Below are positions 17,656 through 27,279 of a DNA stretch of 64,000 nucleotides, one piece after another (the stretch's first letter is position 1; every line of letters begins with the position of its first letter). Made by a program: the position numbers and the translations under genes. Origin of the DNA: Sinorhizobium sp. 6-70 (GTDB lineage: Bacteria > Pseudomonadota > Alphaproteobacteria > Rhizobiales > Rhizobiaceae); NCBI RefSeq assembly GCF_030124375.1, contig NZ_JASKLS010000018.1:1-64000 (forward strand), written 5' to 3'. The notes beneath the pieces were generated by a model. It was given only the letters and a program-made list of their open reading frames with translations. It did not search any database and was not told the DNA's origin.

Positions 17656-19920
17656 ATGGATATGAACGAAATCAAAGAGATTTTCTTCCAGGAATGCGAG
17701 GAGCAGCTCGCGGAACTGGAGTCGGGTCTCCTGAAGCTCAACGACGGTGATCGTGATCCGGAAACGGTCAACGCCGTCTTTCGCGCGGTCCACTCCATCA
17801 AGGGGGGCGCCGGCGCGTTCGGGCTGGATGATCTCGTGTCTTTCGCACATGTGTTCGAGACGACGCTCGACTGCGTTCGATCCAACAGGCTGGAGCCCAA
17901 TCAGGACGTTCTGAAGGTCATGCTGAAGTCGGCGGACGTGCTCGCTGACCTCACCAATGCTGCGCGCGATGGCGGCAGTGTCGATCAGGCCCGCAGCCGC
18001 CAGCTGATCAAGGAACTCGAGGCGCTCGCGAATGGCGAGCTGCCGCGGGCGTCCGCTGCAGAGCCGGCGCCCAAGGCAGAAGCCTCAGTCCCTGCGGCCG
18101 TTGTCTCGCCACCTGTGAACGAGGAAGGCTTCCAGCCCGTTGCCTTTTCCTTCGAGGATTTCGAGGCGGACGAACCGGCTCTGATCGAGGGGACATGCTA
18201 CGAGATCGTCTTCAGGCCGAAATCCGAACTTTATGCCAAGGGCAATGATGCGACGCTGCTTTTGCGCGACCTGTCGCGCCTCGGCGAGATGAGCATTCAC
18301 TGCGATAAGGATGGCCTACCGCCGCTCGACGGGATGAATCCGGAGGAGGCCTACTTCTCGTGGAAGATTTCGCTGAAGACGGACAAGGGCGAAGAGGCGA
18401 TCCGCTCTGTGTTCGAATTCGCCGAATGGGATTGCGACCTTGATATCGCATTGGCCGGCGGCTGTGCGGTCGATGCGGGCGAGGAACTGCCGATGCAGCC
18501 TGTTCCCTTCGATCTCTCGATGCTGGACGAGGCACCGGCCGGTTCGGCTGACGGGGAAGAGCAAATTGCCACCCGCGACCGCGATGCCGCCGTTTCTGCC
18601 GCCGAGACGGCAAGCAATGTCTTGCAGATGGCTCAGTCCTCGAACCGGGCTCCTGCGGAAGCTCAACGGAATGCGGCGGCCGCGGCGGCCGCCCAGCAGG
18701 CCGCCTCGGCCGCGACCCCGACCATCCGTGTGGACCTCGATCGCGTCGATCGTCTGATCAACCTCGTCGGCGAACTGGTGATCAACCAGGCAATGCTGTC
18801 GCAGAGCGTGATCGAGAACGACACGAACGGCACGTCGTCGATCAACATGGGCCTCGAGGAACTGCAACAGCTCACCCGCGAGATCCAGGACAGCGTCATG
18901 GCGATCCGCGCCCAGCCGGTGAAGCCCGTCTTCCAGCGCATGTCGCGCATCGTCCGCGAAATCGCTGACATGACCGGCAAGTCCGTTCGTCTCGTCACCG
19001 AGGGCGAGAATACAGAAGTGGACAAGACGGTCATCGACAAGCTGGCCGAACCGTTGACGCATATGATCCGCAACGCCGTCGACCACGGCCTCGAAACGCC
19101 GGAAAAGCGGCTTGCCGCGGGCAAGAGCGCCGAAGGCACCGTGCGCCTGACGGCCAAGCACCGTTCGGGCCGCATCGTCATCGAGCTTGCCGACGACGGC
19201 GCGGGCATCAATCGCGAGAAGGTGCGCCAGAAGGCGATCGACAACGACCTCATCGCCGCCGACGCCAACCTCTCGGACGAGGAAATCGACAACCTGATCT
19301 TCCACGCGGGCTTCTCGACTGCCGACAAGATCTCCGACATTTCCGGCCGCGGCGTCGGCATGGATGTCGTCAAGCGCTCGATCCAGGCGCTCGGCGGCCG
19401 CATCAACATCTCATCGAAGCCCGGGCAGGGTTCGGTCTTCACGATGAGCCTGCCGCTGACGCTCGCCGTCCTTGACGGCATGGTGGTGACGGTCGCCAAC
19501 CAGACGCTGGTCGTGCCGTTGACTGCCATCGTCGAAACGCTTCAGCCCGAGGCTTCCGCGATCCACAGCTTCGGCGCCACCCAGCGCCTGATCTCGATCC
19601 GCAACTCCTTCTGCCCGCTGGTCGATGTCGGCCGGATCCTGAACTTCCGCGCGACGCAGGCCAATCCGGTCGAGGGCGTGGCGCTGCTCGTCGAGTCCGA
19701 GGGTGGCGGCCAGCGCGCCCTTATGGTGGATGCGATCCAGGGGCAGCGGCAGGTGGTGATCAAGAGCCTGGAGGCAAACTATACCCATGTTCCAGGGATC
19801 GCAGCGGCGACCATCCTCGGCGACGGCCGCGTGGCGCTCATCCTCGACGTCGACGCCATCGTAGCCGCATCGCGCGGACAGTCTCTGAAACCTGAAATGT
19901 CGCTTGCTGCAGCCGGATAA
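17656..19920 (+). CDS. cheA: Chemotaxis histidine kinase CheA
   Basis: 754 residues. The P1 phosphotransfer domain has H46 in VHSIKGGAGAFG. An acidic, Ala-rich linker and a response-regulator docking domain follow. The P3 dimerisation segment lies near residues 365-420 (DRLINLVGELVINQAML). The ATPase boxes are HMIRNAVDHGLE (N), ELADDGAGI (G1) and SGRGVGMDVVK (G2). The last ~135 residues are the CheW-like P5 domain. It autophosphorylates under receptor control and feeds CheY1, CheY2 and CheB. The gene follows cheY1 by 19 bp. Confidence 0.95.
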   Translation: MDMNEIKEIFFQECEEQLAELESGLLKLNDGDRDPETVNAVFRAVHSIKGGAGAFGLDDLVSFAHVFETTLDCVRSNRLEPNQDVLKVMLKSADVLADLTNAARDGGSVDQARSRQLIKELEALANGELPRASAAEPAPKAEASVPAAVVSPPVNEEGFQPVAFSFEDFEADEPALIEGTCYEIVFRPKSELYAKGNDATLLLRDLSRLGEMSIHCDKDGLPPLDGMNPEEAYFSWKISLKTDKGEEAIRSVFEFAEWDCDLDIALAGGCAVDAGEELPMQPVPFDLSMLDEAPAGSADGEEQIATRDRDAAVSAAETASNVLQMAQSSNRAPAEAQRNAAAAAAAQQAASAATPTIRVDLDRVDRLINLVGELVINQAMLSQSVIENDTNGTSSINMGLEELQQLTREIQDSVMAIRAQPVKPVFQRMSRIVREIADMTGKSVRLVTEGENTEVDKTVIDKLAEPLTHMIRNAVDHGLETPEKRLAAGKSAEGTVRLTAKHRSGRIVIELADDGAGINREKVRQKAIDNDLIAADANLSDEEIDNLIFHAGFSTADKISDISGRGVGMDVVKRSIQALGGRINISSKPGQGSVFTMSLPLTLAVLDGMVVTVANQTLVVPLTAIVETLQPEASAIHSFGATQRLISIRNSFCPLVDVGRILNFRATQANPVEGVALLVESEGGGQRALMVDAIQGQRQVVIKSLEANYTHVPGIAAATILGDGRVALILDVDAIVAASRGQSLKPEMSLAAAG

Positions 19921-19925
19921 CACTC

Positions 19926-20393
19926 ATGACCTATGCCGCAAAAAATCTGACGACTGGCGGACGGGAGCTCATCGCTTTCCGCGTCGGAGATCAGGAATTC
20001 TGCGTGAACATTATGGCAGTCCGCGAAATTCGCGGCTGGACCCCGGCGACCCCGATGCCGCATGCGCCATCCTATGTGCTCGGCGTGATCAATCTGCGCG
20101 GCGCAGTGCTGCCGATCGTCGATCTGTCAGCGCGTCTTGGCATGAAGCCTGCCGAGCCGACCGTTCGGCATGTGATCATCGTCGCCCAGGTGAAGAGCCA
20201 GATGGTCGGACTTCTGGTCGATGCCGTATCCGACATCCTGACCGTCAGGGACGAGGAGATCCAGCCGACGCCGGACATTTCGTCGGAATTCGAGAAGAGC
20301 TTTGCCCGAGGCGTATTGGCGATCGAAGGCCGGATGATCTGCCTGATCGAACTCGAAGCGGTCTTCCCCCAGGAAGAAAGGGAGGCGGCATGA
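19926..20393 (+). CDS. cheW: Chemotaxis coupling protein CheW
   Basis: 155 residues forming one CheW SH3-like domain: ELIAFRVGDQEFCVNIMAVRE at the start, then YVLGVINLRGAVLPIVDL and VGLLVDAVSDIL. It links receptors to CheA P5. It begins 5 bp after cheA and its stop overlaps the cheR start (ATGA). Confidence 0.94.
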   Translation: MTYAAKNLTTGGRELIAFRVGDQEFCVNIMAVREIRGWTPATPMPHAPSYVLGVINLRGAVLPIVDLSARLGMKPAEPTVRHVIIVAQVKSQMVGLLVDAVSDILTVRDEEIQPTPDISSEFEKSFARGVLAIEGRMICLIELEAVFPQEEREAA

Positions 20394-21298
20394 GAGCCCA
20401 GGCCATTCTCGAACCGAAGCTGTCGCCGGACGAATGTCTTGCAAGCGGCGAGTATCCGCTGACACGCCGCGATCTCAGCGAAATCGCTGCAATGATTTAT
20501 GCGGACGCCGGCATTTACCTCAACGAATCCAAGGCGTCGCTCGTCTATTCGCGGCTTTCGAAGCACATCCGCAATCTCGGGCTCAGGGGTTTTCGCGACT
20601 ATTGCCAGCTCGTCGCCTCGCCGGCCGGCGCAGCGGCGCGGCGCGACATGCTCTCGCACCTGACGACGAACTTCACCCGCTTCTTCCGCGAAAACCACCA
20701 CTTCGAACACCTGAAGACCGAAGTCTTGCCGGACCTCATCGCCCGCGCGAGGAATGGTGGGCGCGTTCGCATCTGGTCGGCTGCGTGCTCGGATGGTCAG
20801 GAACCCTATTCGATCGCGCTCACGGTTCTGTCGCTGTTGCCCAACGCGACGGACTATGACTTCCGCATTCTCGCGACGGACATCGACCCGAAGATCCTGG
20901 CACTTGCGCGGGCCGGTGCCTATGACGCCACGGCGCTGGAAACGATCGACCCCGTGATGCGCAAGCAGTGGTTCAGCGAGGTCAATGTCGGCGGCCGCTT
21001 CAAGTGGCAGATCGACGATCGCGTCAAGCGGCTGATCACCTTCAACGAACTCAATCTGATGGCGCAATGGCCTGTAAAGGGGCCCTTCGACGTCATCTTC
21101 TGCCGCAATGTGGTGATCTATTTCGACGAGCCGACGCAGATGAAGATCTGGTCGCGCTTTGCCGGCGTGCTGAACACCAACGGACATCTTTACATCGGCC
21201 ATTCGGAGCGCGTGTCGGGAGACGCCAAGTCGCAGTTCGACAATATCGGCATCACGACCTATCGCCATACCGGCAAGTTTCATGGAGTTCGGGCATGA
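20390..21298 (+). CDS. cheR: Chemoreceptor methyltransferase CheR
   Basis: 302 residues from the ATG that overlaps the cheW stop. An N-terminal helical domain is followed by the S-adenosylmethionine-binding domain with RIWSAACSDGQEPYSIAL, DIDPKILALARAGAY and CRNVVIYF. It methylates receptor glutamates for adaptation. The stop overlaps the cheB start. Confidence 0.95.
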   Translation: MRAQAILEPKLSPDECLASGEYPLTRRDLSEIAAMIYADAGIYLNESKASLVYSRLSKHIRNLGLRGFRDYCQLVASPAGAAARRDMLSHLTTNFTRFFRENHHFEHLKTEVLPDLIARARNGGRVRIWSAACSDGQEPYSIALTVLSLLPNATDYDFRILATDIDPKILALARAGAYDATALETIDPVMRKQWFSEVNVGGRFKWQIDDRVKRLITFNELNLMAQWPVKGPFDVIFCRNVVIYFDEPTQMKIWSRFAGVLNTNGHLYIGHSERVSGDAKSQFDNIGITTYRHTGKFHGVRA

Positions 21299-22353
21299 GT
21301 GTTCCCGCACGCGTCCTCGTTGTCGATGACTCGGCCACCATGCGCGGCCTGATCACGGCCGTGCTCAATGCGGATCCGGAGGTCACGGTCGTCGGTCAGG
21401 CGGCCGATGCGATCGAGGCGCGCCAGGCGATCAAGCAGCTCGATCCCGACGTCGTCACCCTCGACATCGAGATGCCGAACATGAACGGGCTCGAGTTCCT
21501 CGACAAGATCATGCGCCTGCGCCCGATGCCGGTCATCATGGTCTCGACCTTGACCCACAAGGGTGCGGAAGCGTCGATCGCTGCGCTCGAGATCGGCGCC
21601 TTCGACTGTGTCGGCAAACCGCATCCGGGCGACCCCCATCCCTTCGGCGATCTGGTCGACAAGGTGAAGGCGGCCGCCCGGTCGCAGCGCAAGCTCATCA
21701 TCACCGGCAACAAGGCGGCTGCGCCCGCCGCGGCAAATGCCAATGCCGCTTCCGACTACAGGGCCGGTCGCAAGATCATCGCCATTGGTGCATCGACCGG
21801 CGGAGTCGAAGCGCTGATAACGGTGTTGCAGAAGTTCCCGGCCAATTGCCCTCCGACGGTGATCACGCAGCATATGCCGCACACTTTCACCAGGAGCTTC
21901 GCGGAGCGGCTCAATCGCCTTTGCGCGCCGACCGTGCAGGAGGCGACCGATGGCGCCCGCCTCGAGATCGGCAAGATCTACCTGGCACCGGGCGGCGAAC
22001 GCCACCTTCAGGTGGCCAATGCCGCCGCGCCTTGCTGCCGCCTCGTCGAACGCGCCCCTGTCAACGGCCATCGCCCCTCGGTCGATGTGCTGTTCGACTC
22101 GGTCGCCGAGCTCGCGGGCCGCAATGCGATCGGTGTCATCCTGACCGGAATGGGCCGCGACGGCGCGTCCGGCCTCCTCAAGATGCGACATGCCGGGGCA
22201 CGCACCTTCGGACAAAACGAAAAGACTTGTGTCGTCTACGGCATGCCTAGAGTTGCCTATGAATTGGGTGCTGTCGAAACGCAGCTCCCCCTCGGATCGA
22301 TCGGGGAGGAGATCCTGAAGACCGCAGCAGCCCGAAAAGAAGGAAGCGAATAA
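21295..22353 (+). CDS. cheB: Chemoreceptor methylesterase/deamidase CheB
   Basis: 352 residues. The N-terminal receiver has the phosphoacceptor in VTLDIEMPNMNGLEF, followed by an Ala/Asn-rich linker. The C-terminal esterase carries the catalytic triad in the expected motifs: Ser in GASTGGVEA, His in QHMPHTF and Asp in TGMGRDGASG. It removes methyl groups set by CheR. The start overlaps cheR by 4 bp and the stop overlaps cheY2 by 1 bp. Confidence 0.95.
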   Translation: MSVPARVLVVDDSATMRGLITAVLNADPEVTVVGQAADAIEARQAIKQLDPDVVTLDIEMPNMNGLEFLDKIMRLRPMPVIMVSTLTHKGAEASIAALEIGAFDCVGKPHPGDPHPFGDLVDKVKAAARSQRKLIITGNKAAAPAAANANAASDYRAGRKIIAIGASTGGVEALITVLQKFPANCPPTVITQHMPHTFTRSFAERLNRLCAPTVQEATDGARLEIGKIYLAPGGERHLQVANAAAPCCRLVERAPVNGHRPSVDVLFDSVAELAGRNAIGVILTGMGRDGASGLLKMRHAGARTFGQNEKTCVVYGMPRVAYELGAVETQLPLGSIGEEILKTAAARKEGSE

Positions 22354-22742
22354 TGTCCATCGCCGAAAAAATAAAAGTTCTGATCGTCGACGATCAGGTC
22401 ACGAGCCGACTGCTACTCGGCGACGCCCTGCAGCAGCTTGGTTTCAAGCAGATCACCGCAGCCGGCGACGGGGAGCAGGGCATGAAGATCATGGCCCAGA
22501 ACCCGCACCATCTGGTTATCTCGGATTTCAACATGCCGAAGATGGACGGTCTGGGGCTGCTGCAGGCCGTTCGGTCGAACCCGACGACGAAGAAGGCGGC
22601 CTTCATCATCCTGACCGCCCAGGGCGATCGCGCGCTGGTGCAGAAGGCAGCTGCCCTCGGTGCCAACAACGTGCTCGCCAAGCCGTTCACGATCGAAAAG
22701 ATGAAGGCTGCTATCGAGGCCGTGTTCGGGGCACTGAAATGA
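22353..22742 (+). CDS. cheY2: Response regulator CheY2 (motor regulator)
   Basis: 129-residue receiver with phosphoacceptor D58 in VISDFNMP, acidic pair in VDDQ, Thr in LTAQGD and Lys in AKPFTI. In S. meliloti phosphorylated CheY2 is the form that binds the motor and lowers its rotation speed. Start shares one base with the cheB stop, and the stop overlaps cheD. Confidence 0.93.
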   Translation: MSIAEKIKVLIVDDQVTSRLLLGDALQQLGFKQITAAGDGEQGMKIMAQNPHHLVISDFNMPKMDGLGLLQAVRSNPTTKKAAFIILTAQGDRALVQKAAALGANNVLAKPFTIEKMKAAIEAVFGALK

Positions 22743-23290
22743 CGACCGCGGCTGCTGCCGGCAGGCGCGTTCACGTCATCCAGGGCGAGTTCAAGGTCGT
22801 CAACGATCCGGATATCGTTCTTTCGACCATTCTCGGCTCCTGCGTGGCCGCCTGCCTGCGCGATCCGGTGATCGGTGTCGGCGGCATGAATCATTTCCTC
22901 TTGCCCGGCTCCGCGACAAGCTCCGGCAGTGATGCCACGCGCTACGGCGTGCACCTGATGGAACTCCTGATCAACGGCCTGTTGAAGCAAGGAGCACGTC
23001 GCGACCGCTTGGAAGCGAAGATCTTCGGTGGCGCCAAGACGATTGCAAGATTCTCGAATGTCGGTGAGCAGAATGCCGCTTTTGCGCGCCAGTTCCTGCT
23101 GGACGAAGGGATCCGCATCGTCGGAGAGAGCACGGGAGGGGAACACGGTCGCAAGCTGGAATATTGGCCATCGTCCGGGCGTGCCCGCCAATATGCTTTG
23201 ACGGGCGTCGAAGCCCAGCGGGCGATCCAGTTGGATCAGCGGCCCATGCCCGTGCCGAAGCCGGCTGAAAGCTCGATCGAATTCTTCTGA
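22739..23290 (+). CDS. cheD: Chemoreceptor glutamine deamidase CheD
   Basis: 183 residues. The CheD domain carries the catalytic Cys in TILGSCVAACLRD and His in GGMNHFLLPG, followed by AKIFGGAKT. The C-terminal tail of about 30 residues is poorly conserved. It deamidates receptor glutamines so that CheR can methylate them. The start overlaps cheY2 by 4 bp. Confidence 0.93.
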   Translation: MTTAAAAGRRVHVIQGEFKVVNDPDIVLSTILGSCVAACLRDPVIGVGGMNHFLLPGSATSSGSDATRYGVHLMELLINGLLKQGARRDRLEAKIFGGAKTIARFSNVGEQNAAFARQFLLDEGIRIVGESTGGEHGRKLEYWPSSGRARQYALTGVEAQRAIQLDQRPMPVPKPAESSIEFF

Positions 23291-23358
23291 TCATGCTCGC
23301 CCATGGGCAGGCAGAGAAAAACGCAATTCCGAATTCGCAGACGACGTGAGAACAGACC

Positions 23359-23751
23359 ATGCAGATCGACCATCAGAGCCATATGCCTCACGCCGAAGAA
23401 TCCCTGCCCGGTGTGCTGATGCGCATCGTCACAGAGCTCCATGACGTCGCCTATCTCATCGAACGCATCGAGCCGCAGCTCTACGGCAATCGTGGCGTGG
23501 CCGCGGCGGACGAGTCCGAGCAGATGATGGTGCTTCAGGGCATTGATCTGGCCGTCCAGAAGACGCGGGGGCTGGCCGAGTTTATCGATACGATCACGGC
23601 ATCCATCCCCGACACCTGGCTCATCGACGTTACGACTGCGGTCAACCTGATCAAGCTTGCCGATATGAAGAAGGCGTTGAGCAATGGCATGCTGCGCCAT
23701 GGCCACTCGCAGCCGCTGACGAGAGCCTCCGGCGACTTCGAGGCATTCTGA
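23359..23751 (+). CDS. cheT: CheT, small chemotaxis protein
   Basis: 130 residues, acidic and helical, with no membrane segment. The place after cheD and the size match S. meliloti CheT, reported to bind phosphorylated CheY1 and CheR and to act in signal termination and adaptation. A 68-bp gap separates it from cheD and its ribosome binding site is weak, so it may be translated less than the genes before it. Assignment rests on synteny more than on a motif. Confidence 0.8.
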   Translation: MQIDHQSHMPHAEESLPGVLMRIVTELHDVAYLIERIEPQLYGNRGVAAADESEQMMVLQGIDLAVQKTRGLAEFIDTITASIPDTWLIDVTTAVNLIKLADMKKALSNGMLRHGHSQPLTRASGDFEAF

Positions 23752-23784
23752 CCCGTAGCCGGCAGTTTCCGCTACATGCCTGGG

Positions 23785-23804
23785 AAACAACCACGAGGTT
23801 GTTT
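23785..23804 (+). terminator. Probable terminator of the che operon
   Basis: AAACAACC (23785-23792) pairs with GGTTGTTT (23797-23804) around a 4-base loop, with the T-stretch at the end of the stem. It lies 33 bp after cheT and 28 bp before the fliF promoter motif. The stem is A/T-rich, so termination may be partial. Confidence 0.5.
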
Positions 23805-23831
23805 TAGCCGACGCAATGTGGCCTGACCAAG

Positions 23832-23854
23832 TTCGCGCAAGTTTCGCTGCCTAG
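23832..23854 (+). promoter_or_regulatory. Class II motif upstream of fliF
   Basis: TTCGCGCAAG, 9 bp, CTAG: the exact consensus of the motif found at seven operon heads in this window. It is 146 bp upstream of the fliF start, after the che terminator. Confidence 0.65.
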
Positions 23855-23999
23855 CTTCGCATCCGGGGCTGGTAGATTCGCGCGTATTGGACATCGGCTG
23901 AGCGCAAGCCGATACCCAGCGAACCCGAATGTTGGATCTGCGCATGGCGCAGGCCGGATGACCGGCTGGCCGTCTTGCGATACTGGGTGCGGAAACAGA

Positions 24000-25673
24000 A
24001 TGAATCTGTTCGATCAATTCTCGACGTTCACGAAAAACCTCGGCAGTCTGGGGCAAAGCAAACTGATCGCGCTCGCCGTGGCCGGTATCGTTGCGGTCGG
24101 CTTCGTCCTTGCAGCCGGCATCTACGTCAACAGACCTTCTTATGAGACGCTCTATGTCGGCCTTGAGCGCAGCGATGTGACCCAGATCAGCATTGCGCTC
24201 GCCGAAGCGAACATCGATTTCGACGTCGGGTCCGATGGCGGTAGCATTCAGGTTCCGGTCGGCATGACCGGTAAGGCCCGCCTGTTGCTCGCCGAACGCG
24301 GTCTGCCCAGCAGCGCCAATGCCGGCTACGAACTCTTCGACAATGTCGGCTCGCTTGGCCTCACCTCCTTCATGCAGGAAGTCACGCGCGTTCGTGCGCT
24401 TGAAGGCGAAATTGCCCGCACCATCCAGCAGATTTCTGGTATCGCCGCGGCACGCGTGCATATCGTGATGCCGGAGCGCGGAAGCTTCCGCAAGGCCGAC
24501 CAGACGCCGACGGCATCGGTCATGATTCGCGCGAGCGCAACCGTGGGCCGGAGTGCCGCAGCCTCGATCCGCCATCTCGTCGCATCCTCCGTGCCGGGCC
24601 TTGATGTTGACGACGTTACCATTCTGGACTCCACCGGACAGCTTCTCGCCTCCGGCGATGACCCGGCGAACAGCGCACTCAACCAGTCGCTCGGCGTCGT
24701 CCAGAATGTCCAGACGGATCTTGAAAAGAAGATCGACAATGCGCTTGCGCCGTTCCTCGGCATGGACAATTTCCGCACGAGCGTGACGGCGGCGCTCAAC
24801 ACCGATGCGCAACAGATCCAGGAAACCGTCTTCGACCCCGAGTCGCGTGTCGAGCGCTCGACCCGCGTGACCAAGGAAGAGCAGAAGTCCAGCCAGCAAC
24901 AGCCGGACAATGCCGCAACCGTGCAGCAGAACGTGCCCCAAGCCGCACCGCGCGGCGGCGCCGGTCCGCAGTCCAGCGACGAGGCGGCAAAGAAGGAAGA
25001 GCAGACCAACTACGAGATCAACAGCAAGACGATCGCCACCGTCAAGAACAGCTATTCGATCGAGCGGCTGTCGATCGCCGTCGTCGTCAACCGCGGTCGT
25101 CTCGCGGCAATGGTCGGAGAACCGGCCGATCAAGCAAAGATCGACGCCTATCTCCAGGAGATGCAGAAGATCGTCTCGTCGGCCGCGGGCGTCGACGCCA
25201 ACCGCGGTGACGTCGTCACGCTGAACGCTATGGATTTCGTCGAGACGCAGCTGTTGGACCAGCCGGTATCCGGCCCGGGCGTCATGGAAATGCTGACGCG
25301 CAATCTCGGCGGCATCATCAACTCGCTTGCCTTCGTCGCGGTCGCCTTCCTGGTTGTCTGGATGGGCATGCGGCCTCTCGCTCGCCAGATGGGTTTCGGC
25401 GGCAAGGCGGGGCAGCTGGAAGGCGAGGCGGCCGGTCTCGAACTGCCCGACTTCTCGCCGGTCGGCGCCGGTGCCGGGGGTGCGCTCATGGAAGGCTTCG
25501 GCGCGGACTTCGGTTTCGACAGCACCGACGACCTGCTCAACCTCGGCGAGGAGGGCAACTTCAACCGGCGCGTCAAGGAAGGACCGGAACGGCGGCTCGC
25601 CCGCATGGTGGAGATCAGCGAGGAGCGCGCCGCGAAGATCCTGCGCAAATGGGCCCTCGACCGCGCCGCCTGA
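24000..25673 (+). CDS. fliF: Flagellar MS-ring protein FliF
   Basis: 557 residues. Membrane spans lie near residues 21-42 (LIALAVAGIVAVGFVLAAGI) and 435-460 (NSLAFVAVAFLVVWMGM). The large periplasmic part contains the ring-building motifs, with RALEGEIARTIQQISGI and SVPGLDVDDVTILDS. The cytoplasmic tail, ending in ERRLARMVEISEERAAKILRKW, binds FliG. ATG at 24000 follows GGAAACAG. It is transcribed alone: a strong terminator follows. Confidence 0.95.
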   Translation: MNLFDQFSTFTKNLGSLGQSKLIALAVAGIVAVGFVLAAGIYVNRPSYETLYVGLERSDVTQISIALAEANIDFDVGSDGGSIQVPVGMTGKARLLLAERGLPSSANAGYELFDNVGSLGLTSFMQEVTRVRALEGEIARTIQQISGIAAARVHIVMPERGSFRKADQTPTASVMIRASATVGRSAAASIRHLVASSVPGLDVDDVTILDSTGQLLASGDDPANSALNQSLGVVQNVQTDLEKKIDNALAPFLGMDNFRTSVTAALNTDAQQIQETVFDPESRVERSTRVTKEEQKSSQQQPDNAATVQQNVPQAAPRGGAGPQSSDEAAKKEEQTNYEINSKTIATVKNSYSIERLSIAVVVNRGRLAAMVGEPADQAKIDAYLQEMQKIVSSAAGVDANRGDVVTLNAMDFVETQLLDQPVSGPGVMEMLTRNLGGIINSLAFVAVAFLVVWMGMRPLARQMGFGGKAGQLEGEAAGLELPDFSPVGAGAGGALMEGFGADFGFDSTDDLLNLGEEGNFNRRVKEGPERRLARMVEISEERAAKILRKWALDRAA

Positions 25674-25711
25674 CGAACATTCGGCAAGGCAACAGACAGT
25701 TTGCAGAAAAG

Positions 25712-25736
25712 TCCCGCCCGAGTGGCGGGATTTTTT
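25712..25736 (+). terminator. Intrinsic terminator after fliF
   Basis: TCCCGCC (25712-25718) pairs with GGCGGGA (25724-25730) around CGAGT and is followed directly by six T. It isolates fliF from visN. Confidence 0.9.
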
Positions 25737-26530
25737 AGTGCGGCCGGATCAGTTCGGCCTGCGTGACGCCCCAGAAATCCTCAACGCGAATTGAGGCTAT
25801 CGCTGAAATATTGGTTGAGTCCGGCGTGTATTGGCGACCGGGTCGGGACTCGACATCAAGAATCCGCCGCCGCCCTCGGAGTCTCGGCCGCAATGTCCGG
25901 TATGAAAATTAACAATAAAGCAACCTTTGTAGATTCGCGGCCGCGATCGATGCCCCGCCCGGCGGTGCGTCTACTGATCAGTTCTATGTCCGATGCTAAG
26001 TTTTCGGCAAATATAGTTTGGAGGATTCCAAATAAAATCGAAAAGAGGCTGACTTTTATTCATGAAGCTCCTACGCGCAGACTGTGTCGGAATTGGTGCA
26101 TTTTGGCAACAGGGGCTGAGGTAAAGTAAATTTTGCTTTTATTTTGTTGGCAGCGTTTTGGTAAAAAAAGGGCTTGAGCTCCGCAAAAATCGCGCTCATG
26201 CGCAAGTTCAGACGCGCTTTCGTTATGTGTCGAGGAAACGAAATTGCGTAGAAAAATGTTGGATATCAATGCGGTATATTCAATGAGGCTTTTCGGTCCG
26301 CCTCTTGCCTGATCGATCGCGGACCAGGTAATCGCAAATGATTTCATCGATCATTGCTGAAGTAAACGGCCAGAGGGGGCCAGTGGTTTTTCCGCAGACG
26401 CGATGTAGTGTTTAGGAACTGATTCGCGTCCTGATTTGCGGATGGCGGTGAATATCGGTTCCGGCCGGGCTGTCGGCGGCGATAACAAGCGCATGTCCAG
26501 GGCGTCGAATTCGGCACGGGGGCTGAGGCT
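25737..26530. other. Long A/T-rich leader region upstream of visN
   Basis: About 790 bp without a convincing gene; a 112-codon frame at 25791 shows neither family features nor rhizobial codon use. The part 26000-26280 is much richer in A and T than the rest of the window. It contains the inverted repeat TTTGGA-GGAT-TCCAAA at 26017-26032. As visNR is the top regulator of the flagellar cascade, several regulators could bind here. Confidence 0.6.
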
Positions 26531-27268
26531 ATGGACATTTCGCAGGCAGGGGCCGTCTGGCCTTTGCAGACGGCTGCGCCGCATAAAAGCGGGCGCGAAA
26601 TTTCAAGGGAACAATTGATCCGGCGGCTGGCTGAAACCGCCGAGCGCGGGGGGGTTGCAAACGCACTTGCGGCGCTGACCGATTATGTTGGTGCGACCCA
26701 CTATCTGCTTGCGCGCCACGAGCTCTCCCAGGACGGCGGGCTTGACAGCGTCGTCTGCTCCGATTGGCCGTTTGATGTCGTGCGGCGGCTGGCGGGAATC
26801 GTCATGGGCCTGAATGCCAAGACGACCGAACTGGAGAAGTGCCTAGCGGTTCTGCAGCCGTGCTTTCACACTATGCCGGATGATGTAGACCTGCCTCGCG
26901 GGGTAAGCAGGGAATACTGCGCCGTTGTTTTCAACGTCGGACGAACGCGGTTCTCGCTGATGCTCCTGTTCCCGGCGGACGTGATCCTGTCGCAGGCGGG
27001 GCTGCGTGATATCGCGCTGCTTGCCGCCTATGTCGCAAGCCTCAAGACCAGCGACGATGCGCGGCAAGAGCGCGAATGCGACTTGACCGAGCGCGAGATC
27101 GAATGCCTGTTCTGGATCGCCGAAGGCAAGACGAGCGAGGAGATCGCCGTCATTCTCGGCATATCCCGCAACACCATCAATAACTACATCACCAGCGTGA
27201 TGCGAAAGACTGCGACGCGAACGAGGTCGGAAGCGATCGCCCACGCCGTTCGCAACAATCTGGTTTAG
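26531..27268 (+). CDS. visN: LuxR-type master activator subunit VisN
   Basis: 245 residues. The N-terminal ~170 residues are an autoinducer-binding-like domain; the C-terminal LuxR/FixJ helix-turn-helix is in LTEREIECLFWIAEGKTSEE followed by ISRNTINNYITSVM. In S. meliloti VisN and VisR together form the class IA activator of flagellar, motility and chemotaxis genes and switch on rem. The start has GGGGGCTGAGG upstream. visR follows after 11 bp. Confidence 0.92.
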   Translation: MDISQAGAVWPLQTAAPHKSGREISREQLIRRLAETAERGGVANALAALTDYVGATHYLLARHELSQDGGLDSVVCSDWPFDVVRRLAGIVMGLNAKTTELEKCLAVLQPCFHTMPDDVDLPRGVSREYCAVVFNVGRTRFSLMLLFPADVILSQAGLRDIALLAAYVASLKTSDDARQERECDLTEREIECLFWIAEGKTSEEIAVILGISRNTINNYITSVMRKTATRTRSEAIAHAVRNNLV

Positions 27269-27279
27269 GGGAGGCACCG

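Noticed and set aside
25791..26129. Plus-strand frame of 112 codons after the fliF terminator.
   Set aside because: Composition and codon use are not coding-like, and the start has no ribosome binding site.
26060..26347. Minus-strand frame of 95 codons upstream of visN.
   Set aside because: A/T-rich stretch, no ribosome binding site, no family features; codon use unlike that of real genes in the window.
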